Of a stretch of 64,000 bases of DNA, positions 24,643 to 33,224 are shown piece after piece (the stretch's first letter is position 1; every line of letters begins with the position of its first letter). The notes under the pieces were generated by a model. It had not been told where the DNA came from, did no database searches, and was given only the letters and a program-made list of their open reading frames with translations. Source of the stretch: Sphingomonas albertensis (GTDB taxonomy: Bacteria > Pseudomonadota > Alphaproteobacteria > Sphingomonadales > Sphingomonadaceae); the NCBI RefSeq assembly GCF_014358075.1, contig NZ_JACONT010000001.1, positions 186,001-250,000 of the forward strand. The letters are read 5' to 3'. A program made the translations under genes and the position numbers.

Positions 24643-26595
24643 TTATCGACCCGGCGAGACCGGTACTTCGAACGTGCCGACCGGCAGCGGTGCGTCGTCC
24701 GCGAGGTTGGTCGCAGGCGCATCGGCCCAGGCGTAGCGGACGCGCGTGACCGGCTGACCGTCGCTCGGCAGGGTCACGGTCGAACCTGCAACCCGCCCGG
24801 CGGCGTAGCGGCAGGTGCCGACCGCAGGACCGCAAAGCTCGAAGCCGATCGCCTGCGCGGAACTGCGAGCGTGCAACGCGCCCGTGACGCCGCTGAACCG
24901 GACCGTGACGCTGCCATCCGGGTCACGCCGCGCATCGGCGACTGCCGGGCCGGAGGGAGCGATCTTCTCGCCGTACACCGCCGCGCGCATCACGCGGGCG
25001 AGCCTTTGCCCGACCTCGCGTTTTTCGCCGGGATGGATGTCGAGAGCATCGCCGAGATCGAGCGCGACGGCGATGCCGGCATGCGGGTCCGCTGCCGCGA
25101 CGCGTCGCTGTGCATCGCGGACGTCGCCCCAGCCGCTTTCGCTCGGCGCAATCGCCGGGCTGCCGTAATTGGCGAGCTGGACGATCGCGAAGCCGGTCTC
25201 GGGCGTGCCGAAACAGCGCCGCCAGTCGGCGATCAACGCCGTCATCCGGCGATCGTAACCGGGGATGCCGGTGTCGGACTCGCCCTGATACCAGGCCATG
25301 CCGGCGAACTTCGTGGCGCCGAGCGGCGCGATCATCGCGTTGTAGAGCGTGCCCGCGCCATTGATGTCGTCCCACGGCACGCGCGGTGCGGCGCCCGCCA
25401 GCCGCTTGGCGATCGCATAACGCCAGCCGGTGCCGAGCGGTACGCTGGTCCCATCGGCGAACGACAGCCGCATCGCATCCGCGGGGCCGGTCATTCCGCC
25501 ATAGGCGTAGACGTCGTCGTCGTTGACGGTGATGACGTTGCGCCCGGCTTTCAAACTGCCGGCGGGCAGCGCGTAGACGCGCGATTGCGAGGCGAGGCTG
25601 CTGCCGCCGACGCCCACGCCGTTGACCCAGGTGCGGTCCGCGTCGTCGACCATGCCCAGCACCAGCGTCGCAGGGCCGCGTGCCTGCTCGGCGGTCAGTC
25701 GGACCTCGTGCTGGTACCAGATCATGCCGTTGTAATTGGCGAGTTCTGGCACGCCCCATGTCTCGAAATTGGTCATCGCCGGCACCGGCTGCCAGTCGAG
25801 TGCGGCATCGGGCTGCCACGGTTCGCGGCCGGCGGCATCACCCGAGCCCGCGCGCCACCAGCTTTCCCAGATCGTCGATGCCTGTCGGTTGGCCGCGGCG
25901 GGATCGCGAGCATAAAGGGCGAGCAGGTCGGTGGGGTCGCCGAGCCCCGCCTGACGCAGCGCAGTATCGCTCATCCACGCGCTGATCCGTGATCCGCCCC
26001 AGCTCGAATGCACTGCGCCGATCGGTACGCCCGACGTGCGACGCAGCGCCTGGACCATGTAGAAGCACGCGGCGGAAAAGCTGGGCGCCGTGGTGGGGCC
26101 GGACACCGTCCATGCCGGCTGTTGGGCAAATCGCGCGACCGGTGCAGCGGCGGAGACCTTTTCGACGGTCAGCAGCCGGAGCTTGTCATCGACCTCCGGG
26201 TGCGCATCGGGAAACAGGCCTTGTCCCTGGTCGACGCGGAGTTCCATGTTGCTCTGGCCCGAACACAGGAACACGTCGCCGACCAGAATGTCGCGGAGGA
26301 CCGCCGCACCGCTCGGCGCGGCGATCGTCAGGTCGTAGGGACCGCCGGCGGGGAGGGCGGGCAGGCTCGCCGAAAACTTGCCATCGCGTCCTGCCTTGGC
26401 CGTGACGCTGCGGCCGGCGAGCGTGATCATCACCGTCTCGCCAGCCGCCGCCTGTCCGGTCAGGACGACGGGTTGGCCGCGCTGGATCACCGCGTGATCG
26501 CTCAGGATACCGTCGAGGCGCGGGGCCGCCGACGCTGCGGTCGCGCCGATGGTTAGGATCGCGCCGATGGCCAGGCACGCTGTGACGGTCCGCAT
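24643..26595 (-). CDS. SGNH-type sialate O-acetylesterase-like carbohydrate acetylesterase
   Basis: 650-aa exported SGNH-fold esterase of the sialate O-acetylesterase/DUF303 family. Signal peptide ends near ASA (23). Nucleophile Ser115 in CSGQSNMEL, WYQGESD further on, and DIHPGEK supplying the Asp/His pair. A galactose-binding-like beta domain is inserted in the middle (WYQHEVRL...DDADRTWVNG...). In plant-wall loci such proteins deacetylate hemicellulose rather than sialic acid. Placed 16 bases after the halogenase gene and 64 before GH3. Confidence 0.88.
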   Translation of the reverse strand: MRTVTACLAIGAILTIGATAASAAPRLDGILSDHAVIQRGQPVVLTGQAAAGETVMITLAGRSVTAKAGRDGKFSASLPALPAGGPYDLTIAAPSGAAVLRDILVGDVFLCSGQSNMELRVDQGQGLFPDAHPEVDDKLRLLTVEKVSAAAPVARFAQQPAWTVSGPTTAPSFSAACFYMVQALRRTSGVPIGAVHSSWGGSRISAWMSDTALRQAGLGDPTDLLALYARDPAAANRQASTIWESWWRAGSGDAAGREPWQPDAALDWQPVPAMTNFETWGVPELANYNGMIWYQHEVRLTAEQARGPATLVLGMVDDADRTWVNGVGVGGSSLASQSRVYALPAGSLKAGRNVITVNDDDVYAYGGMTGPADAMRLSFADGTSVPLGTGWRYAIAKRLAGAAPRVPWDDINGAGTLYNAMIAPLGATKFAGMAWYQGESDTGIPGYDRRMTALIADWRRCFGTPETGFAIVQLANYGSPAIAPSESGWGDVRDAQRRVAAADPHAGIAVALDLGDALDIHPGEKREVGQRLARVMRAAVYGEKIAPSGPAVADARRDPDGSVTVRFSGVTGALHARSSAQAIGFELCGPAVGTCRYAAGRVAGSTVTLPSDGQPVTRVRYAWADAPATNLADDAPLPVGTFEVPVSPGR

Positions 26596-26611
26596 AATGT
26601 TCCCCTGACGG

Positions 26612-28153
26612 CTAGATCGACTGAAGGCCGTGCCGCTTGATCTTGTCGATGAGATCGCGGTGGCCGGGCAGGCTGCTGACTAGTCGCTGCGTCTGCATCT
26701 GGTTGTCGTGTCGCGCACGCCGCGCCAGCGCGAGGTCGTCGTCGATCGTGCCCGGCATCACCGCAGTTCGCGCACCCATGCCGTACAGCACATATTGATA
26801 GCTGGCGGACGGGAAGACCTCCTCGGCGCGATCGAACTCGTCATGCACCCAGGGCGACTGGAAGCGCCACAATTCCATCAGGCCCATCAGGCGGTCGGGG
26901 ATCGTTTCCGGCCGCACATTGTCGCGCCAGAACTCCGTGTCGGTGCGCTTGGTCAGCGCATAATGCAGCTTGAGGAAGTCGATGATGCGGCCCCAGCGGT
27001 AGCTGGTCGTGTCGTTGAAGCGGCGCGCGACGACGTCCATCACCTCGCGGCAGGCCGGCATCTGTTCCGCGATCATCTTCGCCGACAGCTCGATCAGGAC
27101 GATCGCGGAGGCTTCGAGCGGTTCGAGGAACCCCGCGGCCAGCCCGACCGCGACGCAGTTGCGCGCCCAGAACTGCTCGCGGTGGCCGGCACGGATCGCC
27201 AGCCGGCGCGCAGTCAGGTCGCGCGCGGCCGGGCCGATATAGTCGCGCAGTTCCTGCTCGGCGGCATCCACGCTGATGTGACTGCTGGAGAAGACATGGC
27301 CGACCCCACGTCGTGTCGGCAGGCCGATGTCCCAGATCCAGCCCGCCGATTGCGCGGTCGAGATCGTATGGCTCGCGATCGGATCGTCGGGCAGATCATA
27401 GGGCACCTGCATCGCCAGCGCCGTGTCGCAGAACAGGACGTCGGTGCAACTGCGGAACGGCACTTTCATCGCGCCACCGATCAACAGCGCAGCAAAGCCC
27501 GTGCAGTCGACGAACAGGTCACCCGCGATCGAAACGCCCTGTTCGGCGTCGAGGCTGGCGATGTCGCCGCTCTCGTCGAGGCGGACCTCGGTGACGTCAG
27601 CCTTAACATGGCGGACGCCGAGCGTGTCGCAGCAATGCCGCTGGAGGAAATGCGAAAATTTGCCCGCGTCGAGGTGATAGGCGTAGTTCGCGTGGCCGTC
27701 ATATTCGGGCGTCGCGATCGTCTTGGGGCCGAGCCCTTCGTCGCAGATCCGGCCCTGCGGCGTGACCGTGTCGCAGAACGTCGTGCTGCCCTCGTCCGCG
27801 AGCCAGTGCGGCGCGAGGTTCACCTGCCCGAAGTGCTGCGGCAGCATCAGCGGATGGTAATAGCCGTCGTCCGAGGCGCCCGTGGTCCAGCGGTTGAACC
27901 GTGCGCCCTGCTTGAAGGACGCATCGCATTGCCGGAACAGTTCGGTCTCCGACACGCCCATCTTCTTGAGCGTCGAACGCAGCGTCGGCCATGTTCCTTC
28001 GCCGACGCCGATGGTCGGCACGTTGGGCGATTCGACCAGGGTCACGGTGAAGCCGTGCTGGCGACGGGCCTGATGCTTAGCCGCGATGACGCCCGCGGTC
28101 AGCCACCCCGCGGTGCCGCCGCCGACGATAACGATGTTCTGAATTTCGTGCAT
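26612..28153 (-). CDS. Flavin-dependent tryptophan halogenase-like protein
   Basis: 513-aa FAD-dependent halogenase homologue (PrnA/RebH family). FAD motif GGGTAG at 11-16; the catalytic lysine is present as Lys81 in ASFKQG; the conserved Glu is Glu347 in EPLEAS. The halogenase signature WxWxIP reads WIWDIG (272-277), with Gly in place of Pro. Homologues near TonB receptors in Xanthomonas and environmental clones have brominated indole in vitro (from memory), so activity on a small aromatic is possible. It sits between a TonB receptor (63 bases upstream) and an acetylesterase (16 bases downstream) in one leftward operon. Substrate and role unknown. Confidence 0.9.
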   Translation of the reverse strand: MHEIQNIVIVGGGTAGWLTAGVIAAKHQARRQHGFTVTLVESPNVPTIGVGEGTWPTLRSTLKKMGVSETELFRQCDASFKQGARFNRWTTGASDDGYYHPLMLPQHFGQVNLAPHWLADEGSTTFCDTVTPQGRICDEGLGPKTIATPEYDGHANYAYHLDAGKFSHFLQRHCCDTLGVRHVKADVTEVRLDESGDIASLDAEQGVSIAGDLFVDCTGFAALLIGGAMKVPFRSCTDVLFCDTALAMQVPYDLPDDPIASHTISTAQSAGWIWDIGLPTRRGVGHVFSSSHISVDAAEQELRDYIGPAARDLTARRLAIRAGHREQFWARNCVAVGLAAGFLEPLEASAIVLIELSAKMIAEQMPACREVMDVVARRFNDTTSYRWGRIIDFLKLHYALTKRTDTEFWRDNVRPETIPDRLMGLMELWRFQSPWVHDEFDRAEEVFPSASYQYVLYGMGARTAVMPGTIDDDLALARRARHDNQMQTQRLVSSLPGHRDLIDKIKRHGLQSI

Positions 28154-28216
28154 GGTGCAGCGTAATCGAAAAGAGGCGGAGCACGAACAAATCGTGCTCC
28201 GCCAGGGGGGAGAGGG

Positions 28217-31200
28217 TCAGAAGCGGTAGCGGATACCGGCCGTGTAGCGACGGCCGTAATCGAACACATCGAGCAGCTGGTTGTCGTAGCGCCCGTGCGT
28301 GCTCTGCTGGTTGTTGTTGATGTTCAGCGCCTCGCCGAACACGCTGAAGTGTTTGTTGATGTCGTAGCTCGTCGTCAGGTCGATCTGGAAGCTCTGGTTG
28401 ACGAAGGTCGGCTCGGCACCGAACGACCCGGTGTTCTGGTTCTGGCCGAACTGGAGCAGATACTTGTCGCGCCAGTTAAGCGCCGTGCGAAACTGGAACC
28501 CACCCTTGTCGTAGAAGCCGACGAAGTTCGCCGAGTTCGCCAGGCCCGTGACCGCGAAGCCGGTCTGCGAGATGTTCTTGTCGTCATAGGGCCGGTTGGT
28601 GTTCACGAACGTCGCATTGGCCTGGAAGCCGAAGCCGGTGTCGCCGAAGACCTGCTGCCAGGCGAGCTCGACGCCGCGTACGGTGGCGTCGGGTCCGTTG
28701 ACCTGCTGGGTGACCGCGAAGCTGGCGAGCTGGCCGGTTGTCGGATCGACGAGGCCGTTGATCGTCTGTCGCGTGACGCCGCCGACCACGAAGTTGCTGA
28801 CGTTCTTCAGGAAGAAGCCGACCGACAGGTACGAGTTCCGCTTATAGTACCATTCCGCCCCGATATCGAAATTGTCGGCGAGATAGGGCTTGAGGTCCGG
28901 GTTGCCGCCGCTTGCCGACAGGGCGCCGATGCGCTGGCCGTTGCCGACGTTGAGCACCGGGTTCAGCAGCGCGAGCGACGGACGGGTCAGCGTCCGCGAG
29001 GCATCGAACCTGAGGATCAGATTGTCCGTGAGTTCCAGCTTCGCATCCATGCTGGGCAGCAGGTACGAGTACGAACTGTTGCTCGTGACGCCCTGCACGT
29101 CGGTGTAGGTCGGGATGCTAAGCAGCGTCCGGTCCGCCGTGCTGGTCACCAGCGACGTCGGCAGGCGACCCTGTCCGGTCGAGACGAGGTTGGTGTTCTC
29201 GTTACGCACGCCGGCGTTGAACGTGAACGGCAGGCTGCCGATCTCGGTCTTGAAGTTGACGCTGAAATACAGCGACCACGTCCGCTCCCGGACCCGCAAG
29301 ATGCTGCCCGGATCGACCGCTTCGTCGAAGGTCCCGGTGAAGCCGGTCACGTTCCCGTAGTTGAAGCCCGGGACGTTCTGCGCCTGCGGGTTGCCCAGGC
29401 TGGTCAGATAGTTCTGGTAGGCGACCGGGCTGAACACGAACACCGATGGCGGCAGGCTGCCGTCGAACCCCGGGATGAAGTTATTGAGGCTGACCGAGCC
29501 CTGGTACAGGCTGCCCGGCAGGGGCGCGACGCCCGAGGTGCCGGCAGAGGGCGCACCGTAGCCGGCATAGGCCTGCCAGAAATTGTTCGTGAAGGTGCTG
29601 GTGTTCCGGAAGTTGAACGTGTCCTGATAGAATTGGCCGCCGGCCTTGATCGTCAGGTCGTCCTGTTTCCAGGTGGCATTGCCGCGGAACTGCATCAGTT
29701 CGTCGGTGTTGCGCTGCGTCTGGTTGACCGCGACGTGCGTGCCGATCAGCGACGTGTCCGCCCAGGCGGCGCTGTTGCCGGCCGGACCGAAGTTGCTGAT
29801 CGTCGGGAACGCACCGCTGCTGTTGCCGTCGACCGTGAACTGCAACGTGTTGCCCAGCGCACTGCCATAACCGATATCGCCGTTCTGGCTGCCGATGACG
29901 TTGCCCGGGTTCCGCCAGCTCTTCGCATAGGATCCGTCGGCCTCCAGCGTCAGATTGTCGGTCACGTCGTATTTGACGTTGAGGCCGGTCTGGTTGGTCT
30001 GCAGGATCTCGGTGTTGCGCGCCGCCGTGAAGTCGGTCGGCGTGCCGGCCTGCGTGAAGTCGACCGCGGTCCCGTTGCCGTCGAGCGTCACGTTGCGCAG
30101 GTCGCCCTGGTTGAACCAGACGCCGAACGCGTAATTGTTCTGGACGATTTCCTGGCGCGAGAAATTGTTGTCCAGCGTGATCATCAGGTCGTCGGTCGGA
30201 TGATATTGGAAGGCGACACGGGCGTCGACGCGCTCGTCCTTCACGCGCTGCTGCTCCGCGCCATATTGCTGCGGGAACCAGCCCGGGATGTTCTGGCGGT
30301 TGTTGGGGTTCGCGTACGCAGCCGATGCCGTATCGCTGGTCGGCGAGCACGCCCCGGCGCCGGCGTTCCCGGCCAGCTGGCACGGCGCGAAGTTACCGCC
30401 CGGCCAGCCGGACACGTACACGCGGTTGGTATCGGTATCACGCCGCGTATAGATGACGTCGGCCAGCACGCCGAACGTCTCGTCCGCGTTGGTATCGCTG
30501 ATCAGCAGGCCCGCGGTCGGCACGATCCTGCCGGCCCGCTCCTGGATCGAACCCGAGCCGGTGGCGGCGAGGCGGAAGCCGGGATGATCGAACGGCTTCG
30601 GGAACTGGATGTCCACCGTCGCACCGATCGAGCTCGACGACAGCGATACGTCCGGGGTCTTCAGCACGCTGAGCTGGCCGATGAAGTCGACGCCGACGGT
30701 GCTGAAATCGATCTGGCGACCACCGGTGGCGGTCGAGATACGACGACCGTCATACAGAGTGGTGTTGAAATCGCCGCCGAACCCGCGGACGGTGATGCCC
30801 GTGGGCTCGCCGCGCGAACCCGATCGCTGGATCGATACGCCGGGAAGGCGCTGCAAGGCGGCCGCGACGTTGGAATCGGGAAATTTGCCGATATCCTCGG
30901 CCGAAATGACATCCACCACGCCCGAGGACGTGCGCTTCAGATCGAGGTTGCGCTGCAACGAGCCGCGTAGCCCGGTGATGATGATCTCATCGCCTTCGCC
31001 GGCAGCGTTGCCCTGCGATGCGTCGGGAGCGGTTGCGGCGTCCTGGGGTTGCCCAGCCTGCACTGCGGTGATCGTGTTCGCGGTCGAGGGGACTGCGGGT
31101 TGCGGGGCGGTCGGCTGAACGGTCGTACTGTTCTGCAGACTAGCCTGGTCCTGCGCCAGAACAGGGATCGACCACATTAACGCCATCACGCTGGTAGCAC

Positions 31201-31264
31201 AAGCGAGCGTGTGCTTTGGCCGCGACAAGCTGTGAAGGCCCAAATCACGAAAATTCGTGGTCAT
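28217..31264 (-). CDS. TonB-dependent receptor (Xanthomonas/Caulobacter type)
   Basis: 1015-aa outer-membrane receptor expected to import oligosaccharides using TonB energy. Signal peptide ends near VLAQ (38). TonB box DEIIITG at 92-98, plug domain starting SLQRNLDLKR...DVISAEDIGKFPD, then a 22-strand barrel ending YTAGIRYRF. The plug wording is that of the large TonB-Xanth-Caul subfamily, often tied to plant-sugar loci. A GAGGGGAT ribosome site is ten bases upstream. First gene of the operon with halogenase, acetylesterase, GH3 and GH27, and divergent from SapC. Confidence 0.94.
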   Translation of the reverse strand: MTTNFRDLGLHSLSRPKHTLACATSVMALMWSIPVLAQDQASLQNSTTVQPTAPQPAVPSTANTITAVQAGQPQDAATAPDASQGNAAGEGDEIIITGLRGSLQRNLDLKRTSSGVVDVISAEDIGKFPDSNVAAALQRLPGVSIQRSGSRGEPTGITVRGFGGDFNTTLYDGRRISTATGGRQIDFSTVGVDFIGQLSVLKTPDVSLSSSSIGATVDIQFPKPFDHPGFRLAATGSGSIQERAGRIVPTAGLLISDTNADETFGVLADVIYTRRDTDTNRVYVSGWPGGNFAPCQLAGNAGAGACSPTSDTASAAYANPNNRQNIPGWFPQQYGAEQQRVKDERVDARVAFQYHPTDDLMITLDNNFSRQEIVQNNYAFGVWFNQGDLRNVTLDGNGTAVDFTQAGTPTDFTAARNTEILQTNQTGLNVKYDVTDNLTLEADGSYAKSWRNPGNVIGSQNGDIGYGSALGNTLQFTVDGNSSGAFPTISNFGPAGNSAAWADTSLIGTHVAVNQTQRNTDELMQFRGNATWKQDDLTIKAGGQFYQDTFNFRNTSTFTNNFWQAYAGYGAPSAGTSGVAPLPGSLYQGSVSLNNFIPGFDGSLPPSVFVFSPVAYQNYLTSLGNPQAQNVPGFNYGNVTGFTGTFDEAVDPGSILRVRERTWSLYFSVNFKTEIGSLPFTFNAGVRNENTNLVSTGQGRLPTSLVTSTADRTLLSIPTYTDVQGVTSNSSYSYLLPSMDAKLELTDNLILRFDASRTLTRPSLALLNPVLNVGNGQRIGALSASGGNPDLKPYLADNFDIGAEWYYKRNSYLSVGFFLKNVSNFVVGGVTRQTINGLVDPTTGQLASFAVTQQVNGPDATVRGVELAWQQVFGDTGFGFQANATFVNTNRPYDDKNISQTGFAVTGLANSANFVGFYDKGGFQFRTALNWRDKYLLQFGQNQNTGSFGAEPTFVNQSFQIDLTTSYDINKHFSVFGEALNINNNQQSTHGRYDNQLLDVFDYGRRYTAGIRYRF

Positions 31265-31375
31265 ATCCAGTCATCCCCTCATGCAACGTCGCTCCGCTCT
31301 TCTTGTGAGAAGCATGCGCGACCAAATTTCGTGATGGGCGAATCAGGCGCTCTACGAACCGTCCCGGCCATCACC

Positions 31376-31387
31376 GTTAGCGCTCAC
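31376..31387. promoter_or_regulatory. Putative LacI-type operator in the TonB / SapC divergent region
   Basis: GTTAGCGCTCAC is a near-perfect palindrome (10 of 12 positions pair) centred in the 243-base gap between the leftward TonB operon and the rightward SapC pair. Nine bases (GTTAGCGCT) recur in the GH9/carboxylesterase divergent region at 9608-9616 on the other strand. Confidence 0.5.
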
Positions 31388-31507
31388 ATAATACGCACAC
31401 GGTTTGTAGTTGCAAGCATTTGTATGAGTGATCGCGCCGCGCCTTTGCAACGGCGCCGCGCTGTGCGATCTGAGGAACAAAGACGATTACAGGATAGGGA
31501 GAAGACG

Positions 31508-32194
31508 ATGCCGGCCTGGGAAATGCTGAACCACGAACAGCATGCGTCGCTTCGCGTATCGCGGGCCTGTGATGGCCAGCGGCATTTTGCGCAGATCGTC
31601 GCGGACGAGTTTTTGCAGGCCGCGCCCTATTATCCCATCCTCTTCACCAAGCATCCGGAGACGGGTGCGTTCTATGCCGGGGTCGTGATGGGGCTGGAGC
31701 CGGGACAAAATTTGCTGACCAAGGAGGGCGTTCTGGCGGATTATCGTCCTGCCGATCTGGAGCGCCAGGGCTTCTACATCGCCGAGGGACAGTTGGTCGT
31801 GGATCGCGACCATCCGGTGTTCGTCGGGCCCGATGGCCAGCCGGTATTCAATATCGATGGAGAGGCAGCGCTACCATTGAAACGGGTCCAGCACGCGTTG
31901 CATATGTTGGAGACAGGTCTTCCCGAAACCGACGCGGTGATCGGACGCCTGCTTGAACACCGCCTGCTGGAACCGATCGACGTCTCCATGTCATTCGACG
32001 ACGGCGAGAGCCTGACGCTCGAGGGGCTGTACACGATCAGCCTCGATACTCTGCACGCGCTGCCCGACGCGGCCGCGCTCGACCTCTTCCACAGGGGGGA
32101 CCTGCAACTGGCCTATGCCCAGACGGGGTCGGTGCGCCATCTGCGGACGCTGGGACGTCGCCGGAACGACCGGCTGGCAGACATCGGCCGATGA
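31508..32194 (+). CDS. SapC family protein
   Basis: 228-aa protein matching the SapC family (HFAQIVADEFLQAAPYYPILFTKHPETGAF at the N-terminal half, then AQGFY-like RQGFYIAEG and VDRDHPVF). No signal peptide or membrane segment is visible, so it is probably cytoplasmic or peripheral. Despite the family name taken from a Campylobacter S-layer locus, function is unproven; members commonly sit next to TonB receptors, tryptophan halogenases and cupin-like genes. AGGGAGA lies six bases before the ATG. Its stop overlaps the following gene by four bases. Confidence 0.85.
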   Translation: MPAWEMLNHEQHASLRVSRACDGQRHFAQIVADEFLQAAPYYPILFTKHPETGAFYAGVVMGLEPGQNLLTKEGVLADYRPADLERQGFYIAEGQLVVDRDHPVFVGPDGQPVFNIDGEAALPLKRVQHALHMLETGLPETDAVIGRLLEHRLLEPIDVSMSFDDGESLTLEGLYTISLDTLHALPDAAALDLFHRGDLQLAYAQTGSVRHLRTLGRRRNDRLADIGR

Positions 32195-33207
32195 TCTACG
32201 AGCCGCCCGCGAGTGCTTTGCGCGATCCGGACCATTTCCGGACGATCGTCATGGAACGCGGAGAACCAGCGATCATGCGCGGCGCGGCGCGCGATTGGGC
32301 GATGCTGGCCGATCTTACGGCACCGGGCGAAAACCTGGCCGGGGTCGTCGACCAATTCCGGCGCTTCGACGCCGGGCGGCTGGCGGAGGTGTTCGTCGGC
32401 AAACCGGAGATCGCGGCGCGGTACAATTACGATGCGTCGATGGCCGGCTTCAATTTCGATCGGAGCATGATCCGGTTCGACGATGCGCTCACGCAGATCC
32501 TCGCTAGCGCGTCCGAGCCCGGGCGGCCCAGCATGTATATGGGGTCGCTGGCGGCGGAGACGTATTTCCCCGGCATCGAGGAGACGACCCCGCTGCCGTT
32601 CGTGCCGGTCGCCGTCCGTCCGCGGTTCTGGATCGGTCACGCATCGACGGTCGCCTGCCATTACGACACGATGGACAATGTGGCGTGCGTGGCGGTGGGT
32701 CGGCGTCGCTTCACGCTGTTTCCGCCCGATGCGATCGAGGATTTGTACGTCGGGCCGATCGACCACACGCTGGCCGGGCAACCGATAAGCCTCGCGGTCG
32801 GCAGCGAACCGGGCGATCCGCGGTACCCGAAGTTCGCGCAGGCGAGGGACCGGGCATTGGTCGTCGAACTCGATCCCGGCGACGCCCTCTATATCCCGAA
32901 GCTGTGGTGGCATCAGGTCGAGGCGCTCAGCGAGGTCAACGTGCTCGTCAATTTCTGGTGGGATGGTTTCGCGACAGGGCCCGACCAGCCATACACCGCG
33001 ATGCTGATGTCCATGCTCGCGATCGCCGAGCGGCCGCCTGCCGAGCGCGAGGCATGGCGCGCGTGGTTCGATCATTACGTGTTCCGCCCGGACGGCCACC
33101 CGCTGTCCTTCCTGCCCGTCGAGCAGCACGGCGTGCTCGGGGCACAATCGAAGGACAATTACGCGCGCATCCGCACGCTCGTCATGCGCCTATTGCGCGG
33201 CGGCTGA
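32191..33207 (+). CDS. Cupin-like (JmjC/FIH-type) Fe(II)/2-oxoglutarate dioxygenase
   Basis: 338-aa protein of the cupin_8/JmjC fold. The metal triad is intact: His157 and Asp159 in ACHYDT and His241 in LWWHQV. Flanking FTLFPPD and GDALYIP segments match FIH-type hydroxylases. Such enzymes hydroxylate protein or small-molecule targets with 2-oxoglutarate; the target here is not known. Translationally coupled to SapC and divergent from the TonB/halogenase operon, so the four genes likely form one functional set. Confidence 0.87.
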   Translation: MIYEPPASALRDPDHFRTIVMERGEPAIMRGAARDWAMLADLTAPGENLAGVVDQFRRFDAGRLAEVFVGKPEIAARYNYDASMAGFNFDRSMIRFDDALTQILASASEPGRPSMYMGSLAAETYFPGIEETTPLPFVPVAVRPRFWIGHASTVACHYDTMDNVACVAVGRRRFTLFPPDAIEDLYVGPIDHTLAGQPISLAVGSEPGDPRYPKFAQARDRALVVELDPGDALYIPKLWWHQVEALSEVNVLVNFWWDGFATGPDQPYTAMLMSMLAIAERPPAEREAWRAWFDHYVFRPDGHPLSFLPVEQHGVLGAQSKDNYARIRTLVMRLLRGG

Positions 33208-33224
33208 CGGCGAGCCGCGCCGCA

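Noticed and set aside
33200-33218. Hairpin GCGGCT/AGCCGC between the cupin gene and tag
   Set aside because: Only six pairs with a seven-base loop, partly inside the cupin stop region, and no T-run; too weak in this GC-rich DNA.
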